Below, piece by piece: positions 1-5,453 of a DNA stretch of 5,636 nt; position 1 is the stretch's first letter; each line of letters starts with the position of its first letter. This DNA comes from Pseudomonadota bacterium (GTDB lineage Bacteria; Pseudomonadota; Gammaproteobacteria; Burkholderiales; Burkholderiaceae_C): NCBI GenBank assembly GCA_018241985.1, contig JAFECV010000162.1, positions 1 through 5,636 on the forward strand. Reading direction: 5' to 3'. Below the pieces are notes generated by a model. The model was not told the origin of the DNA. It saw only the letters and a list, made by a program, of their open reading frames with translations, and ran no database searches. A program made the position numbers and the translations under genes.

Positions 1-708
1 GGCGATCTGCATGTGTCGTACGGCCGCGTCGATGCGGTGCGCGGCGTGTCGCTGTCGCTGCAGGCCGGCCAGATCGTGTCGGTGATCGGCCCGAACGGCG
101 CGGGCAAGACGACGCTGCTGTCTGCGGCGATGGGCCTGCTGCCGTCCAAGGGAACCCTGCGCTTCGATGGCCACGATCTGCATGCGATGGACGTCGAAGC
201 GCGCGTCGAAAGTGGCCTGTGCCTCGTGCCCGAAACGCGCGAGCTGTTCGGCGAGTTGTCGGTGCTGGACAACCTGATGCTGGGCGCCTATGCGAAGCGA
301 CTGGCGCGCGCAACGCTGCGCAGCCGCCTGGACGCCGTGTACGACCGGTTTCCCCGCCTGGCCGAGCGGCGCGCGCAGCGCGCGGACACGCTCTCCGGCG
401 GCGAGCGCCAGATGCTCGCGCTGGGGCGCGCGCTGATGTCGGGGCCGCGCCTGCTGATGCTGGACGAGCCCAGTCTCGGGCTGGCGCCGCTGATCGTGCG
501 GGAAATCTTCGTCATCGTCCGAAGCCTGCGCCAGGACGGCGTGTCGATCCTCCTCGTCGAGCAGAACGCTCGGGCGGCGCTCGAGAGCTCCGACCACGGC
601 TATGTGCTCGAGACCGGCGAGATCGCGCTGAGCGGGTCGTCGGCGATGCTGGCGGACGACCCGCGCGTGCACGCCACCTATCTCGGCGGCGCGACCGATG
701 ACGACTGA
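1..708 (+). CDS. livF: LivF-type ABC transporter ATP-binding protein, 5'-truncated by the window edge
   Basis: This is the cytoplasmic ATPase that powers a branched-chain amino-acid/amide-type (HAAT) importer, normally paired with LivG, LivH, LivM and a binding protein. The frame is open from base 1 (reads GDLHVSYGR), and by comparison with E. coli LivF about 8 N-terminal residues are missing. The GTG at 13 is therefore an internal codon and not the start. Numbering from that GTG, the Walker A motif GPNGAGKTT is at 26-34, a Q-loop equivalent VPETRELF at 72-79, the signature LSGGE at 127-131, and Walker B LLMLDEP at 147-153. The tail VEQN at 182-185 lacks the usual switch histidine, and the tail runs on through GYVLETG and YLGG, all typical of LivF. 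The Thr in VPET replaces the more common Gly of VPEGR. The stop overlaps the next gene by 11 bases, so the two are probably cotranscribed and translationally coupled. The transported substrate cannot be read from this subunit. Confidence 0.93.
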   Translation, partial: GDLHVSYGRVDAVRGVSLSLQAGQIVSVIGPNGAGKTTLLSAAMGLLPSKGTLRFDGHDLHAMDVEARVESGLCLVPETRELFGELSVLDNLMLGAYAKRLARATLRSRLDAVYDRFPRLAERRAQRADTLSGGERQMLALGRALMSGPRLLMLDEPSLGLAPLIVREIFVIVRSLRQDGVSILLVEQNARAALESSDHGYVLETGEIALSGSSAMLADDPRVHATYLGGATDDD

Positions 709-1462
709 ACCGGCGGGGTTGGCAGGGCGCACCGCATTCGTCACCGGCGCGGCGCAGGGCCTCGGCTACGGCATTGCCAGCGCGCTGGCCGAGGCCGGCG
801 CGCGGGTCGCGCTGACGGACGTCGACGAAGACCGCGTGCGAGACGCCGCCGACGCGCTGCGCCGCGAAGGCCGTGACGTCATCGCGCTGCCGCTGGACGT
901 GCGCATCGAGGCAAGTTTCGAGCGCGCCTTCGCCGGCGTGCTGGACCGCTGGGGCCGGGTCGACGTGATGATCAACAACGCGGCGCTCACCGCGCACGGG
1001 TCGCTGTGGGACATCACGAGCGACGAGTGGGACGAGGTGCTGGCCGTCAACCTGCGCGGCTGCTTCTTCGGCTGCCGTATCGCCGGCCGGCACATGCGCG
1101 AGACGCGCGCCGGCGGGCGCATCATCAACCTGTCGTCGATCGCGGGGCAGCAGGCGAGCGCCGCCAGCGGCGCGCACTACGCCGCGTCCAAGGCCGGCAT
1201 CCTCGCGCTGACGCGTGCCTTCGCGACCGAGTTGGCCGCGTATCGGGTGACGGTGAACGCGCTCGCGCCGTCGGCGGTGGAAAGCCCTGCGCTGCGCGAG
1301 CTCGACGCCGCGCAGCGCGAGCGCCTCGCCCTGGCGACTCCGCTCGGGCGTTTTTGCGAAATGCACGAAGTCGCCGCCGCCGCAGTCTTCCTCGCGGGCG
1401 ACGGCGCCGGCTACATCACCGGCGCGACGCTGGACCTGAACGGCGGCCGCCTGATGCGCTGA
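698..1462 (+). CDS. Classical SDR-family NAD(P)-dependent oxidoreductase
   Basis: A 254-residue short-chain dehydrogenase/reductase of normal length for the classical family, predicted cytoplasmic. Visible motifs are the cofactor loop TGAAQGLG at 16-23, an acidic residue Asp41 at the end of beta-2 (suggesting NAD(H) rather than NADP(H)), NNAA at 93-96, Asn118, catalytic Ser147, and Tyr161-x3-Lys165 (YAASK). The C-terminus [13 protein letters not shown] is also typical. The ATG at 698 is preferred because it places the glycine motif at the usual distance from the N-terminus. It lies inside the end of the ABC ATPase gene (11-base overlap) with no strong Shine-Dalgarno sequence, consistent with translational coupling. 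The pairing with a LivF-type transporter suggests it oxidises or reduces an intermediate of an imported compound. The substrate is unknown, and FabG-like or sugar/hydroxyacid dehydrogenase roles remain open. Confidence 0.92.
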   Translation: MTTEPAGLAGRTAFVTGAAQGLGYGIASALAEAGARVALTDVDEDRVRDAADALRREGRDVIALPLDVRIEASFERAFAGVLDRWGRVDVMINNAALTAHGSLWDITSDEWDEVLAVNLRGCFFGCRIAGRHMRETRAGGRIINLSSIAGQQASAASGAHYAASKAGILALTRAFATELAAYRVTVNALAPSAVESPALRELDAAQRERLALATPLGRFCEMHEVAAAAVFLAGDGAGYITGATLDLNGGRLMR

Positions 1463-1474
1463 TCGCGCCGATCA
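1460..1474. other. 15-base palindrome covering both stop codons of convergent genes
   Basis: TGATCG-CGC-CGATCA is a perfect 6-bp inverted repeat with a 3-base spacer. Its ends are the TGA of the SDR gene (+) and the TGA of amiC (-), in the 9-base gap between the two convergent stop codons. It has no T-tract on either side, so it does not look like a standard intrinsic terminator. It could still form a small bidirectional hairpin, or be a coincidence of facing stop codons in similar sequence context. Confidence 0.3.
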
Positions 1475-2875
1475 CATCACCCGGTTGCGCGCGGCCGGCG
1501 GGTTCTTCGCGAAGTAGCGCAGGATGCCGCCGACGATCGCGTCGGCGAGCTTTTCGCGGTAGGCGTCGCTGTTGAGTTTCGCTTCTTCGTCGGGGTTGCT
1601 GATGAAGCCGGTCTCGACCAGCACGCTCGGGATGTCGGGCGCCTTCAGCACCGCGAACGCGGCCTGCTCGACGCGGCCGGTGTGCAGCCGTCCCACGTCG
1701 CCGATCTCGCCGAGCACCGCGCTGCCGAGCTTCAGGCTGTCGCGGATCTGCGCCGACACGCTCATGTCGAGCAGCGTGCGCGCCACCTGCGCGTCCTTCG
1801 CGCGCACGTTCACGCCGCCGATCAGGTCGGCCCGGTTCTCGCTGTTGGCCATCCAGCGCGCGGTCGCGCTGGTCGCGCCGCCCTGGCTCAGCGCGAACAC
1901 GCTCGCGCCGCGCGCCTGCGGCGTCAGGAACGCGTCGGCATGGATGCTGACGAACAGGTCCGCCTGCACGCGCCGCGCCTTCTGCACCCGCACCTGCAGC
2001 GGCACGAAGTAGTCGCCGTCGCGCGTCAGGAACGTGCGCACCGGATCGCCGTCCACGGTGCTTGCGTTGAGCCGGTCGCGCACCAGGAACGCGATCTTCA
2101 GCACCACGTCCTTCTCGTGCGTGCCGCCGGGGCCGGTCGCGCCCGGGTCCTCGCCGCCATGGCCGGGGTCGATCGCGACGATGATCAGGCGCTTGACCCG
2201 GTCCGGCGAATTCGCGCCCGTCGCCGGGATTTTTGAACGATTTCCGGCTGCAGCCATTGATCCACGCTGAGCTTGCGCTATGGAAGTAGTAGCATCGCCG
2301 GTGCCGGGCGCGGCCGGCTTCTGCTGCGCGCGGCTGGCCATCCACGCGCCGAGCGGATCGTTGTCGGCGCCGGCGCCCGGCGCTGCCGCGCTGCCGCCCT
2401 GTTCGTCGTGCAGCCGGTCGGCGATCAGCGCTGCGAGCGGGTCGGGCGGCTGCGTCGGATAGAGGTCGAGCACCAACCGGTACTGGTAGGCCGCGACCGG
2501 CATCAGCGAGAACACCTGCGGCCGGGTCGGCTGCTTCAGGTCCAGCACGAGCCGCACCACGTCCGGCGCGTTCTGCCCGACGCGCACGCCGCTGATGTAC
2601 GGGTCGTCGGGCCGCACCTTCGCGACCAGTTCGCGCAGCGCCGGATCGAGTTCGATGCCAGAGATGTCGACCGCGAGCCGCGGCGGATCGGGCACGAAGA
2701 TCTGCTTGGTTTGCAGCGGCCCGTCGGATTCGATCGTGACGCGGGTGTAGTCCTGCGCCGGCCAGACCCGCACCGCGACGATGCTCGCGCCGCGCGCGAT
2801 CTGCGCGGCGCCGAGCAGCAGCAGCGCGCTGCCGGACCGCAGCAGCAGCCGGCGCTCGCGCTCCTTCGGCGTCAT
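1472..2875 (-). CDS. amiC: N-acetylmuramoyl-L-alanine amidase AmiC (AMIN + Amidase_3), Tat-exported
   Basis: A 467-residue periplasmic zinc amidase that cleaves the amide bond between MurNAc and L-Ala to split septal peptidoglycan during daughter-cell separation. The N-terminus (1-30) has a twin Arg at 8-9 followed by Leu residues and a hydrophobic stretch, a likely Tat signal as in E. coli AmiC. An AMIN domain for septal targeting covers about 31-140. An Ala/Gly/Gln-rich linker runs about 141-228, and the Amidase_3 domain about 230-456. Catalytic-domain residues include His239 (DPGHGGEDPGA), Glu254, His312 (SIHADA) and Glu421 (VLVETGFISNP). The segment about 341-400, between WMANSENRADLIGG and the VEQAAFAVLKAPDIPS motif, matches the regulatory-helix insertion of divisome amidases, which EnvC/NlpD-type activators relieve. 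The start overlaps the tsaE stop as ATGA and has a Shine-Dalgarno at 2884-2888. Linker residues 195-216 use atypically AT-rich codons. Confidence 0.95.
   Translation of the reverse strand: MTPKERERRLLLRSGSALLLLGAAQIARGASIVAVRVWPAQDYTRVTIESDGPLQTKQIFVPDPPRLAVDISGIELDPALRELVAKVRPDDPYISGVRVGQNAPDVVRLVLDLKQPTRPQVFSLMPVAAYQYRLVLDLYPTQPPDPLAALIADRLHDEQGGSAAAPGAGADNDPLGAWMASRAQQKPAAPGTGDATTSIAQAQRGSMAAAGNRSKIPATGANSPDRVKRLIIVAIDPGHGGEDPGATGPGGTHEKDVVLKIAFLVRDRLNASTVDGDPVRTFLTRDGDYFVPLQVRVQKARRVQADLFVSIHADAFLTPQARGASVFALSQGGATSATARWMANSENRADLIGGVNVRAKDAQVARTLLDMSVSAQIRDSLKLGSAVLGEIGDVGRLHTGRVEQAAFAVLKAPDIPSVLVETGFISNPDEEAKLNSDAYREKLADAIVGGILRYFAKNPPAARNRVM
2277..2293 (-). repeat. Short AT-rich repeat copy inside the amiC linker
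   Basis: On the minus strand this reads GCTACTACTTCCATAGC and encodes AmiC residues 195-200 (ATTSIA). It matches the motif at 2942-2958 (read on the plus strand) at 13 of 17 positions without gaps, giving consensus GCTWCTAYTTYMATAGC. The two copies are inverted relative to each other. AT-rich short repeats with a GCTACTATTT...ATAGC-like core are, as I recall, scattered through Comamonadaceae genomes. That membership is from memory and has not been searched. Confidence 0.4.
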
Positions 2876-3342
2876 GCGAGCAACTCCTGCCCGAGCGCGG
2901 TGCCGGCGCTCAACTCCACCCTGCGCGACTGGTCCGACATAGCTTCTATTTTAATAGCAAGGTCGGCGCGGGGGATATGGGGTGCGGCTTTTTCGGGCCA
3001 TTCGGCGAGCTTGAGCCCCGGGCCGGCGAAGACGTCGCGCAGGCCGGCCTCGATCCATTCGCGCGGGTCGTCGAAGCGGTAGAAGTCGCAGTGCCAGATG
3101 CAGAGCGCGCCGGCGCGGTACGGTTCGACCAGCGTGTAGGTCGGGCTCTTGATGCGCCCCGTGACGCCCAGCGCATGCAGCAGATGGCGCACGAACGTGG
3201 TCTTGCCTGCGCCGAGATCGCCGTGCAGCGCGATGAACACCGAAGGCAGCGCCGCCACGCGCCGCGCGAGGCCGCGTGCGAAGGCGCGGGTGTCGGCCTC
3301 GCTGTGCCAGACCAGTGATCGTTCGGTAACGAAAGGAGGCAT
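2872..3342 (-). CDS. tsaE: tRNA threonylcarbamoyladenosine biosynthesis ATPase TsaE
   Basis: A 156-residue P-loop ATPase (YjeE family) that acts in the cytoplasm with TsaB and TsaD in making N6-threonylcarbamoyladenosine at position 37 of ANN-decoding tRNAs. The Walker A motif GDLGAGKT is at 41-48. SPTYTLVEPY at 66-75, HCDFYRF at 84-90 with Asp86, and LAEWPEKA at 112-119 are the characteristic family motifs. Length is normal. The frame stays open far upstream (to about 4428), but that part is a shadow of queG. The ATG at 3342 gives the usual TsaE N-terminus about 40 residues before the P-loop, and has a weak purine-rich GAGAG just before it. It diverges from queG with 18 bases between start codons and overlaps amiC by 4 bases, so tsaE-amiC is probably one operon, as in the tsaE-amiB pair of enterobacteria. 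Residues 129-134 (AIKIEA) are encoded by an AT-rich repeat-like motif. Confidence 0.94.
   Translation of the reverse strand: MPPFVTERSLVWHSEADTRAFARGLARRVAALPSVFIALHGDLGAGKTTFVRHLLHALGVTGRIKSPTYTLVEPYRAGALCIWHCDFYRFDDPREWIEAGLRDVFAGPGLKLAEWPEKAAPHIPRADLAIKIEAMSDQSRRVELSAGTALGQELLA
2884..2888 (-). promoter_or_regulatory. Ribosome binding site of amiC
   Basis: AGGAG on the minus strand lies 8 bases before the amiC ATG at 2875, inside the last codons of tsaE. It is the clearest Shine-Dalgarno match at the expected distance from a start in the window and supports both the chosen amiC start and coupled translation across the ATGA overlap. Confidence 0.7.
2942..2958 (+). repeat. Short AT-rich repeat copy inside the tsaE 3' region
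   Basis: On the plus strand this reads GCTTCTATTTTAATAGC, standing out sharply from its GC-rich surroundings. It contains a perfect 5-bp inverted repeat (CTATT-TT-AATAG at 2946-2957). It agrees with the amiC motif at 2277-2293 at 13 of 17 positions in the opposite orientation. As tsaE coding sequence (minus strand) it gives AIKIEA in the last predicted beta-strand region, leaving the frame intact. Membership of a genome-wide repeat family is inferred. Confidence 0.45.
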
Positions 3343-3360
3343 GCTCTCTACAATCGGTGC
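3343..3360 (+). promoter_or_regulatory. 18-base divergent start region of tsaE and queG, with a queG -10 box at 3349-3354
   Basis: Only 18 bases separate the tsaE ATG (minus, 3342) from the queG GTG (plus, 3361). TACAAT at 3349-3354 is a near-consensus -10 hexamer that ends 6 bases before the GTG, so transcription would begin at or next to the first base of the start codon. No good -35 match is seen 16-18 bases upstream, which in any case lies inside tsaE. No convincing promoter for tsaE could be placed: it must lie within queG coding sequence or overlap this segment. Confidence 0.5.
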
Positions 3361-4476
3361 GTGGCATTGCAACGCACAGGCGCAGGCGCCGTTGACGGAC
3401 CGGCCCTGGTGGCCCTGATCCAGGGCTGGGGCCGCGAGCTTGGATTCTCCCAAATCGGCGTCGCGGGCGTTGACCTCTCTTCGGCCGAGGCGGGTCTGGC
3501 GGCCTGGCTTGCACAAGGCTTTCACGGCGAGATGAACTACATGGCCGCGCACGGCATGCGCCGGGCGCGCCCGGCCGAGCTCGTGCCCGGCACCGCGAGC
3601 GTGATCACCGTGCGCATGGACTATTTGCCGCAGGGCGTGGCGCCGGGCTGGCAGGATGTCGAATGGGCGCGGCTGGAGCGTCCGCGCGAAGGCATCGTCT
3701 CGGTCTATGCGCGCGGGCGCGACTACCACAAGGTGCTGCGGCCTCGGCTGCAGAAGCTCGCCGACCGCATCGCGGCGCAGGTCGGTCCGTTCGGGCACCG
3801 GGTGTTCACCGATTCGGCGCCGGTGCTCGAAGTCGAGCTCGCGAGCCGCAGCGGCCTCGGCTGGCGCGGCAAGCACACGCTGGCGCTGAGCCGCGACGCG
3901 GGGTCGATGTTCTTTCTCGGCGAGATCTACGTCGACTTCGAGCTGCCGCCGACCACGCCCGAGTCCGACCATTGCGGCAGCTGCAGCGCCTGCATCGACG
4001 CCTGCCCGACGGGCGCGATCGTCGCGCCGTACCGCGTCGATGCGCGCCGCTGCATTTCGTACCTGACGATAGAGCACCGCGGGGCGATCCCGACCGAGCT
4101 GCGGCCGCTGATGGCGAACCGGATCTACGGCTGCGACGACTGCCAGCTCGCGTGCCCGTGGAACAAGTTCGCGCGGCGCAGCGCGTTGCCGGACTTCGAC
4201 GAGCGGGACGGCCCGAACGGCGCCCAGCTCGCGGCGCTGTTCGGCTGGACCGAAGCGGAATTTTTGCAGCGCACCGAAGGCAGTCCGATCCGGCGTATCG
4301 GCCACGAGCGCTGGCTGCGCAACATCGCAGTCGCGCTGGGCAATGCGCTGCGCACGAGCCGCGACTCGGCGCTGGTCGCGGCGCTGATGCAGCGCCGGGA
4401 TGATGCTAGCCCGCTGGTGCGTGAGCATGTCGCGTGGGCGCTCGAACAGTGCGGCGCTGACGCCGCGGCGCGCTGA
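3361..4476 (+). CDS. queG: tRNA epoxyqueuosine(34) reductase QueG
   Basis: A 371-residue cytoplasmic cobalamin- and iron-sulfur-dependent enzyme that reduces epoxyqueuosine to queuosine at the wobble base of tRNAs for Tyr, His, Asn and Asp, the last step of queuosine synthesis. The N-terminal B12-binding part (about 15-190) contains GFHGEMNYM at 53-61, GRDYHK at 119-124 and DSAPVLE at 151-157. I take the latter's Asp as the proposed proton donor by family knowledge. The two [4Fe-4S] clusters are marked by C205-C208-C211-C215P, C231 and C258-C261-C265P. A HEAT-like helical tail (about 308-362, SPIRRIGHERWLRNIAVALGNAL onward) is the tRNA-contacting part in known structures. GTG 3361 is the first possible start after the in-frame stop at 3316-3318. 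It lacks a Shine-Dalgarno sequence but has a -10 box 6 bases upstream. GTG 3409 is an unlikely alternative start. Confidence 0.96.
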   Translation: MALQRTGAGAVDGPALVALIQGWGRELGFSQIGVAGVDLSSAEAGLAAWLAQGFHGEMNYMAAHGMRRARPAELVPGTASVITVRMDYLPQGVAPGWQDVEWARLERPREGIVSVYARGRDYHKVLRPRLQKLADRIAAQVGPFGHRVFTDSAPVLEVELASRSGLGWRGKHTLALSRDAGSMFFLGEIYVDFELPPTTPESDHCGSCSACIDACPTGAIVAPYRVDARRCISYLTIEHRGAIPTELRPLMANRIYGCDDCQLACPWNKFARRSALPDFDERDGPNGAQLAALFGWTEAEFLQRTEGSPIRRIGHERWLRNIAVALGNALRTSRDSALVAALMQRRDDASPLVREHVAWALEQCGADAAAR

Positions 4477-4511
4477 TCGCCGCCCCGGCGCCGCGCACAG
4501 ACTCCTGCGTT

Positions 4512-4520
4512 TGCTATCGT
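4512..4520 (+). promoter_or_regulatory. Possible extended -10 promoter of xerD
   Basis: TGC followed by TATCGT fits an extended -10 element (TGn + TANNNT) in the 50-base gap after queG. The hexamer ends 6 bases before the xerD ATG, the same spacing as the queG -10 box, and no Shine-Dalgarno sequence precedes the ATG. The transcript would then start at or very near the ATG. No -35 match was found. xerD could alternatively be read from queG. Confidence 0.35.
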
Positions 4521-4526
4521 CGCGGC

Positions 4527-5435
4527 ATGGATCCGAGCAGCCAGGTCAGCATCGATGCGTTCGTGGACGCGCTGTGGCTGGAGCAGGGGCTGTCCGCGAA
4601 CACGCTGGCCGCGTACCGCCGCGACCTCAGCCTGTTCGCGCGGTGGCTCCACGCGGACCGCGGGCGCAGCCTGAACGACACGGTCGAGGGCGACCTGTCC
4701 GCGTACTTTTCCGCGCGGCACGCGACGACGCGCGCGACCACCGCGAACCGCCGGCTCACGGTGTTCAAGCGCTACTTCCGCTGGGCGCTGCGCGAGCGCC
4801 ATCTCAGCGCCGATCCGACGCTCAAGCTCCAGTCGGCGAAGCAGCCGCTGCGCGTGCCCAAGACGCTGACGCAGGCGCAGGTCGAGGTGCTGCTGGCCGC
4901 GCCCGACACCGACAGCGCTTTAGGCCTGCGCGACCGCACGATGCTCGAACTGATGTACGCGAGCGGGCTGCGCGTGAGCGAACTGGTCACGCTGAAGGTG
5001 TTCCACGTCAGCATGAACGAGGGCGTGCTGCGCGTGCTCGGCAAGGGCGCGAAGGAGCGCCTCGTGCCGTTCGGCGAGGTCGCGCGGCTGTGGCTCGAGC
5101 GCTACCTGGGCGAGGCCCGGCCCGAGCTGCTGGCGGGCCGGCAGACCGACGACCTGTTCGTCACGCACCGCGGCGCCAAGGCCGGCCGCGGCATGACCCG
5201 GGTGATGTTCTGGATGATCGTCAAGAAACACGCGCGCGGCGCCGGCATCGCCGTGCCGCTGTCGCCGCACACGCTGCGCCACGCGTTCGCGACCCATCTG
5301 CTGAACCACGGCGCCGACCTGCGCGCGGTGCAGATGCTGCTCGGCCACGCCGACATCTCGACCACGACGATCTACACCCACGTGGCACGCGAGCGGCTCA
5401 AGCAGTTGCATGCGCAGCATCATCCGCGCGGGTGA
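4527..5435 (+). CDS. xerD: Site-specific tyrosine recombinase XerD
   Basis: A 302-residue tyrosine recombinase that, with XerC, resolves chromosome dimers at dif under FtsK control. The N-terminal core-binding domain (about 8-92) includes LSANTLAAYRRDL at 22-34. The catalytic domain (about 112-290) has all six active-site residues: Arg149, Lys173 (LGKGAKER), His248, Arg251 (HTLRHAFATHLL), His274 (LLGHADISTT) and the nucleophile Tyr283 (IYTHV). Length and spacing match E. coli XerD (298 residues), and the second-half sequence fits XerD better than XerC. XerC is a less likely alternative. The ATG at 4527 is the natural start for the family. It follows queG by 50 bases in the same direction and converges with the gene to its right. 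The housekeeping context, with no phage genes or att-like repeats, argues against a mobile-element integrase. Confidence 0.94.
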   Translation: MDPSSQVSIDAFVDALWLEQGLSANTLAAYRRDLSLFARWLHADRGRSLNDTVEGDLSAYFSARHATTRATTANRRLTVFKRYFRWALRERHLSADPTLKLQSAKQPLRVPKTLTQAQVEVLLAAPDTDSALGLRDRTMLELMYASGLRVSELVTLKVFHVSMNEGVLRVLGKGAKERLVPFGEVARLWLERYLGEARPELLAGRQTDDLFVTHRGAKAGRGMTRVMFWMIVKKHARGAGIAVPLSPHTLRHAFATHLLNHGADLRAVQMLLGHADISTTTIYTHVARERLKQLHAQHHPRG

Positions 5436-5453
5436 TCGGCTCGTCACTCGCGC
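5426..5453. terminator. Candidate bidirectional hairpin between convergent xerD and the right-edge gene
   Basis: GCGCGGGTGA (5426-5435) can pair with TCACTCGCGC (5444-5453): ten pairs including one G-T wobble, with an 8-base loop TCGGCTCG. The stem contains both stop codons, TGA of xerD and TGA of the minus-strand gene. Neither side has a T-tract, so it is not a canonical intrinsic terminator, but its position between converging genes suits a shared transcription-ending or transcript-stabilising hairpin. Confidence 0.4.

Noticed and set aside
556..567. Missing switch histidine in the ABC ATPase (VEQN in place of a His-containing motif) as a sign of a dead enzyme.
   Set aside because: LivF-family ATPases normally have VEQN here, and Walker A, Walker B and the signature motif are all intact.
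512..1366. Large minus-strand open frame (284 codons) over the ABC and SDR genes.
   Set aside because: Composition is Arg/Ala-rich without motifs, and both genes on the plus strand carry complete family motifs. It is a by-product of high GC content.
2273..3082. Plus-strand open frame of 269 codons antisense to amiC and tsaE.
   Set aside because: No recognisable domain, skewed composition, and both minus-strand genes are complete and well supported.
3332..3418. AAAGGAGG (3332-3339) followed by an ATG at 3341 opening a 25-codon frame that overlaps the queG start, as a possible leader peptide.
   Set aside because: The spacing of one base is too short for initiation, the purine run is simply the complement of the Pro-Pro-Phe codons of tsaE, and the frame runs across queG with no recognisable product.
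3343..4428. Long upstream extension of the tsaE reading frame on the minus strand (up to 518 codons in total).
   Set aside because: It is antisense to the well-supported queG gene, is Arg/Ala-rich as GC-rich shadow frames are, and lies before a normal TsaE N-terminus.
4451..4466. GCGGCG-CTGA-CGCCGC hairpin near the end of queG as a terminator.
   Set aside because: It lies inside the coding sequence before the stop, has no T-tract, and GCG/GCC Ala codons readily produce such stems.
4527..5435. The tyrosine recombinase as integrase of a genomic island.
   Set aside because: Length, motif spacing and housekeeping neighbours fit XerD, and no tRNA, direct repeats or cargo genes are visible.
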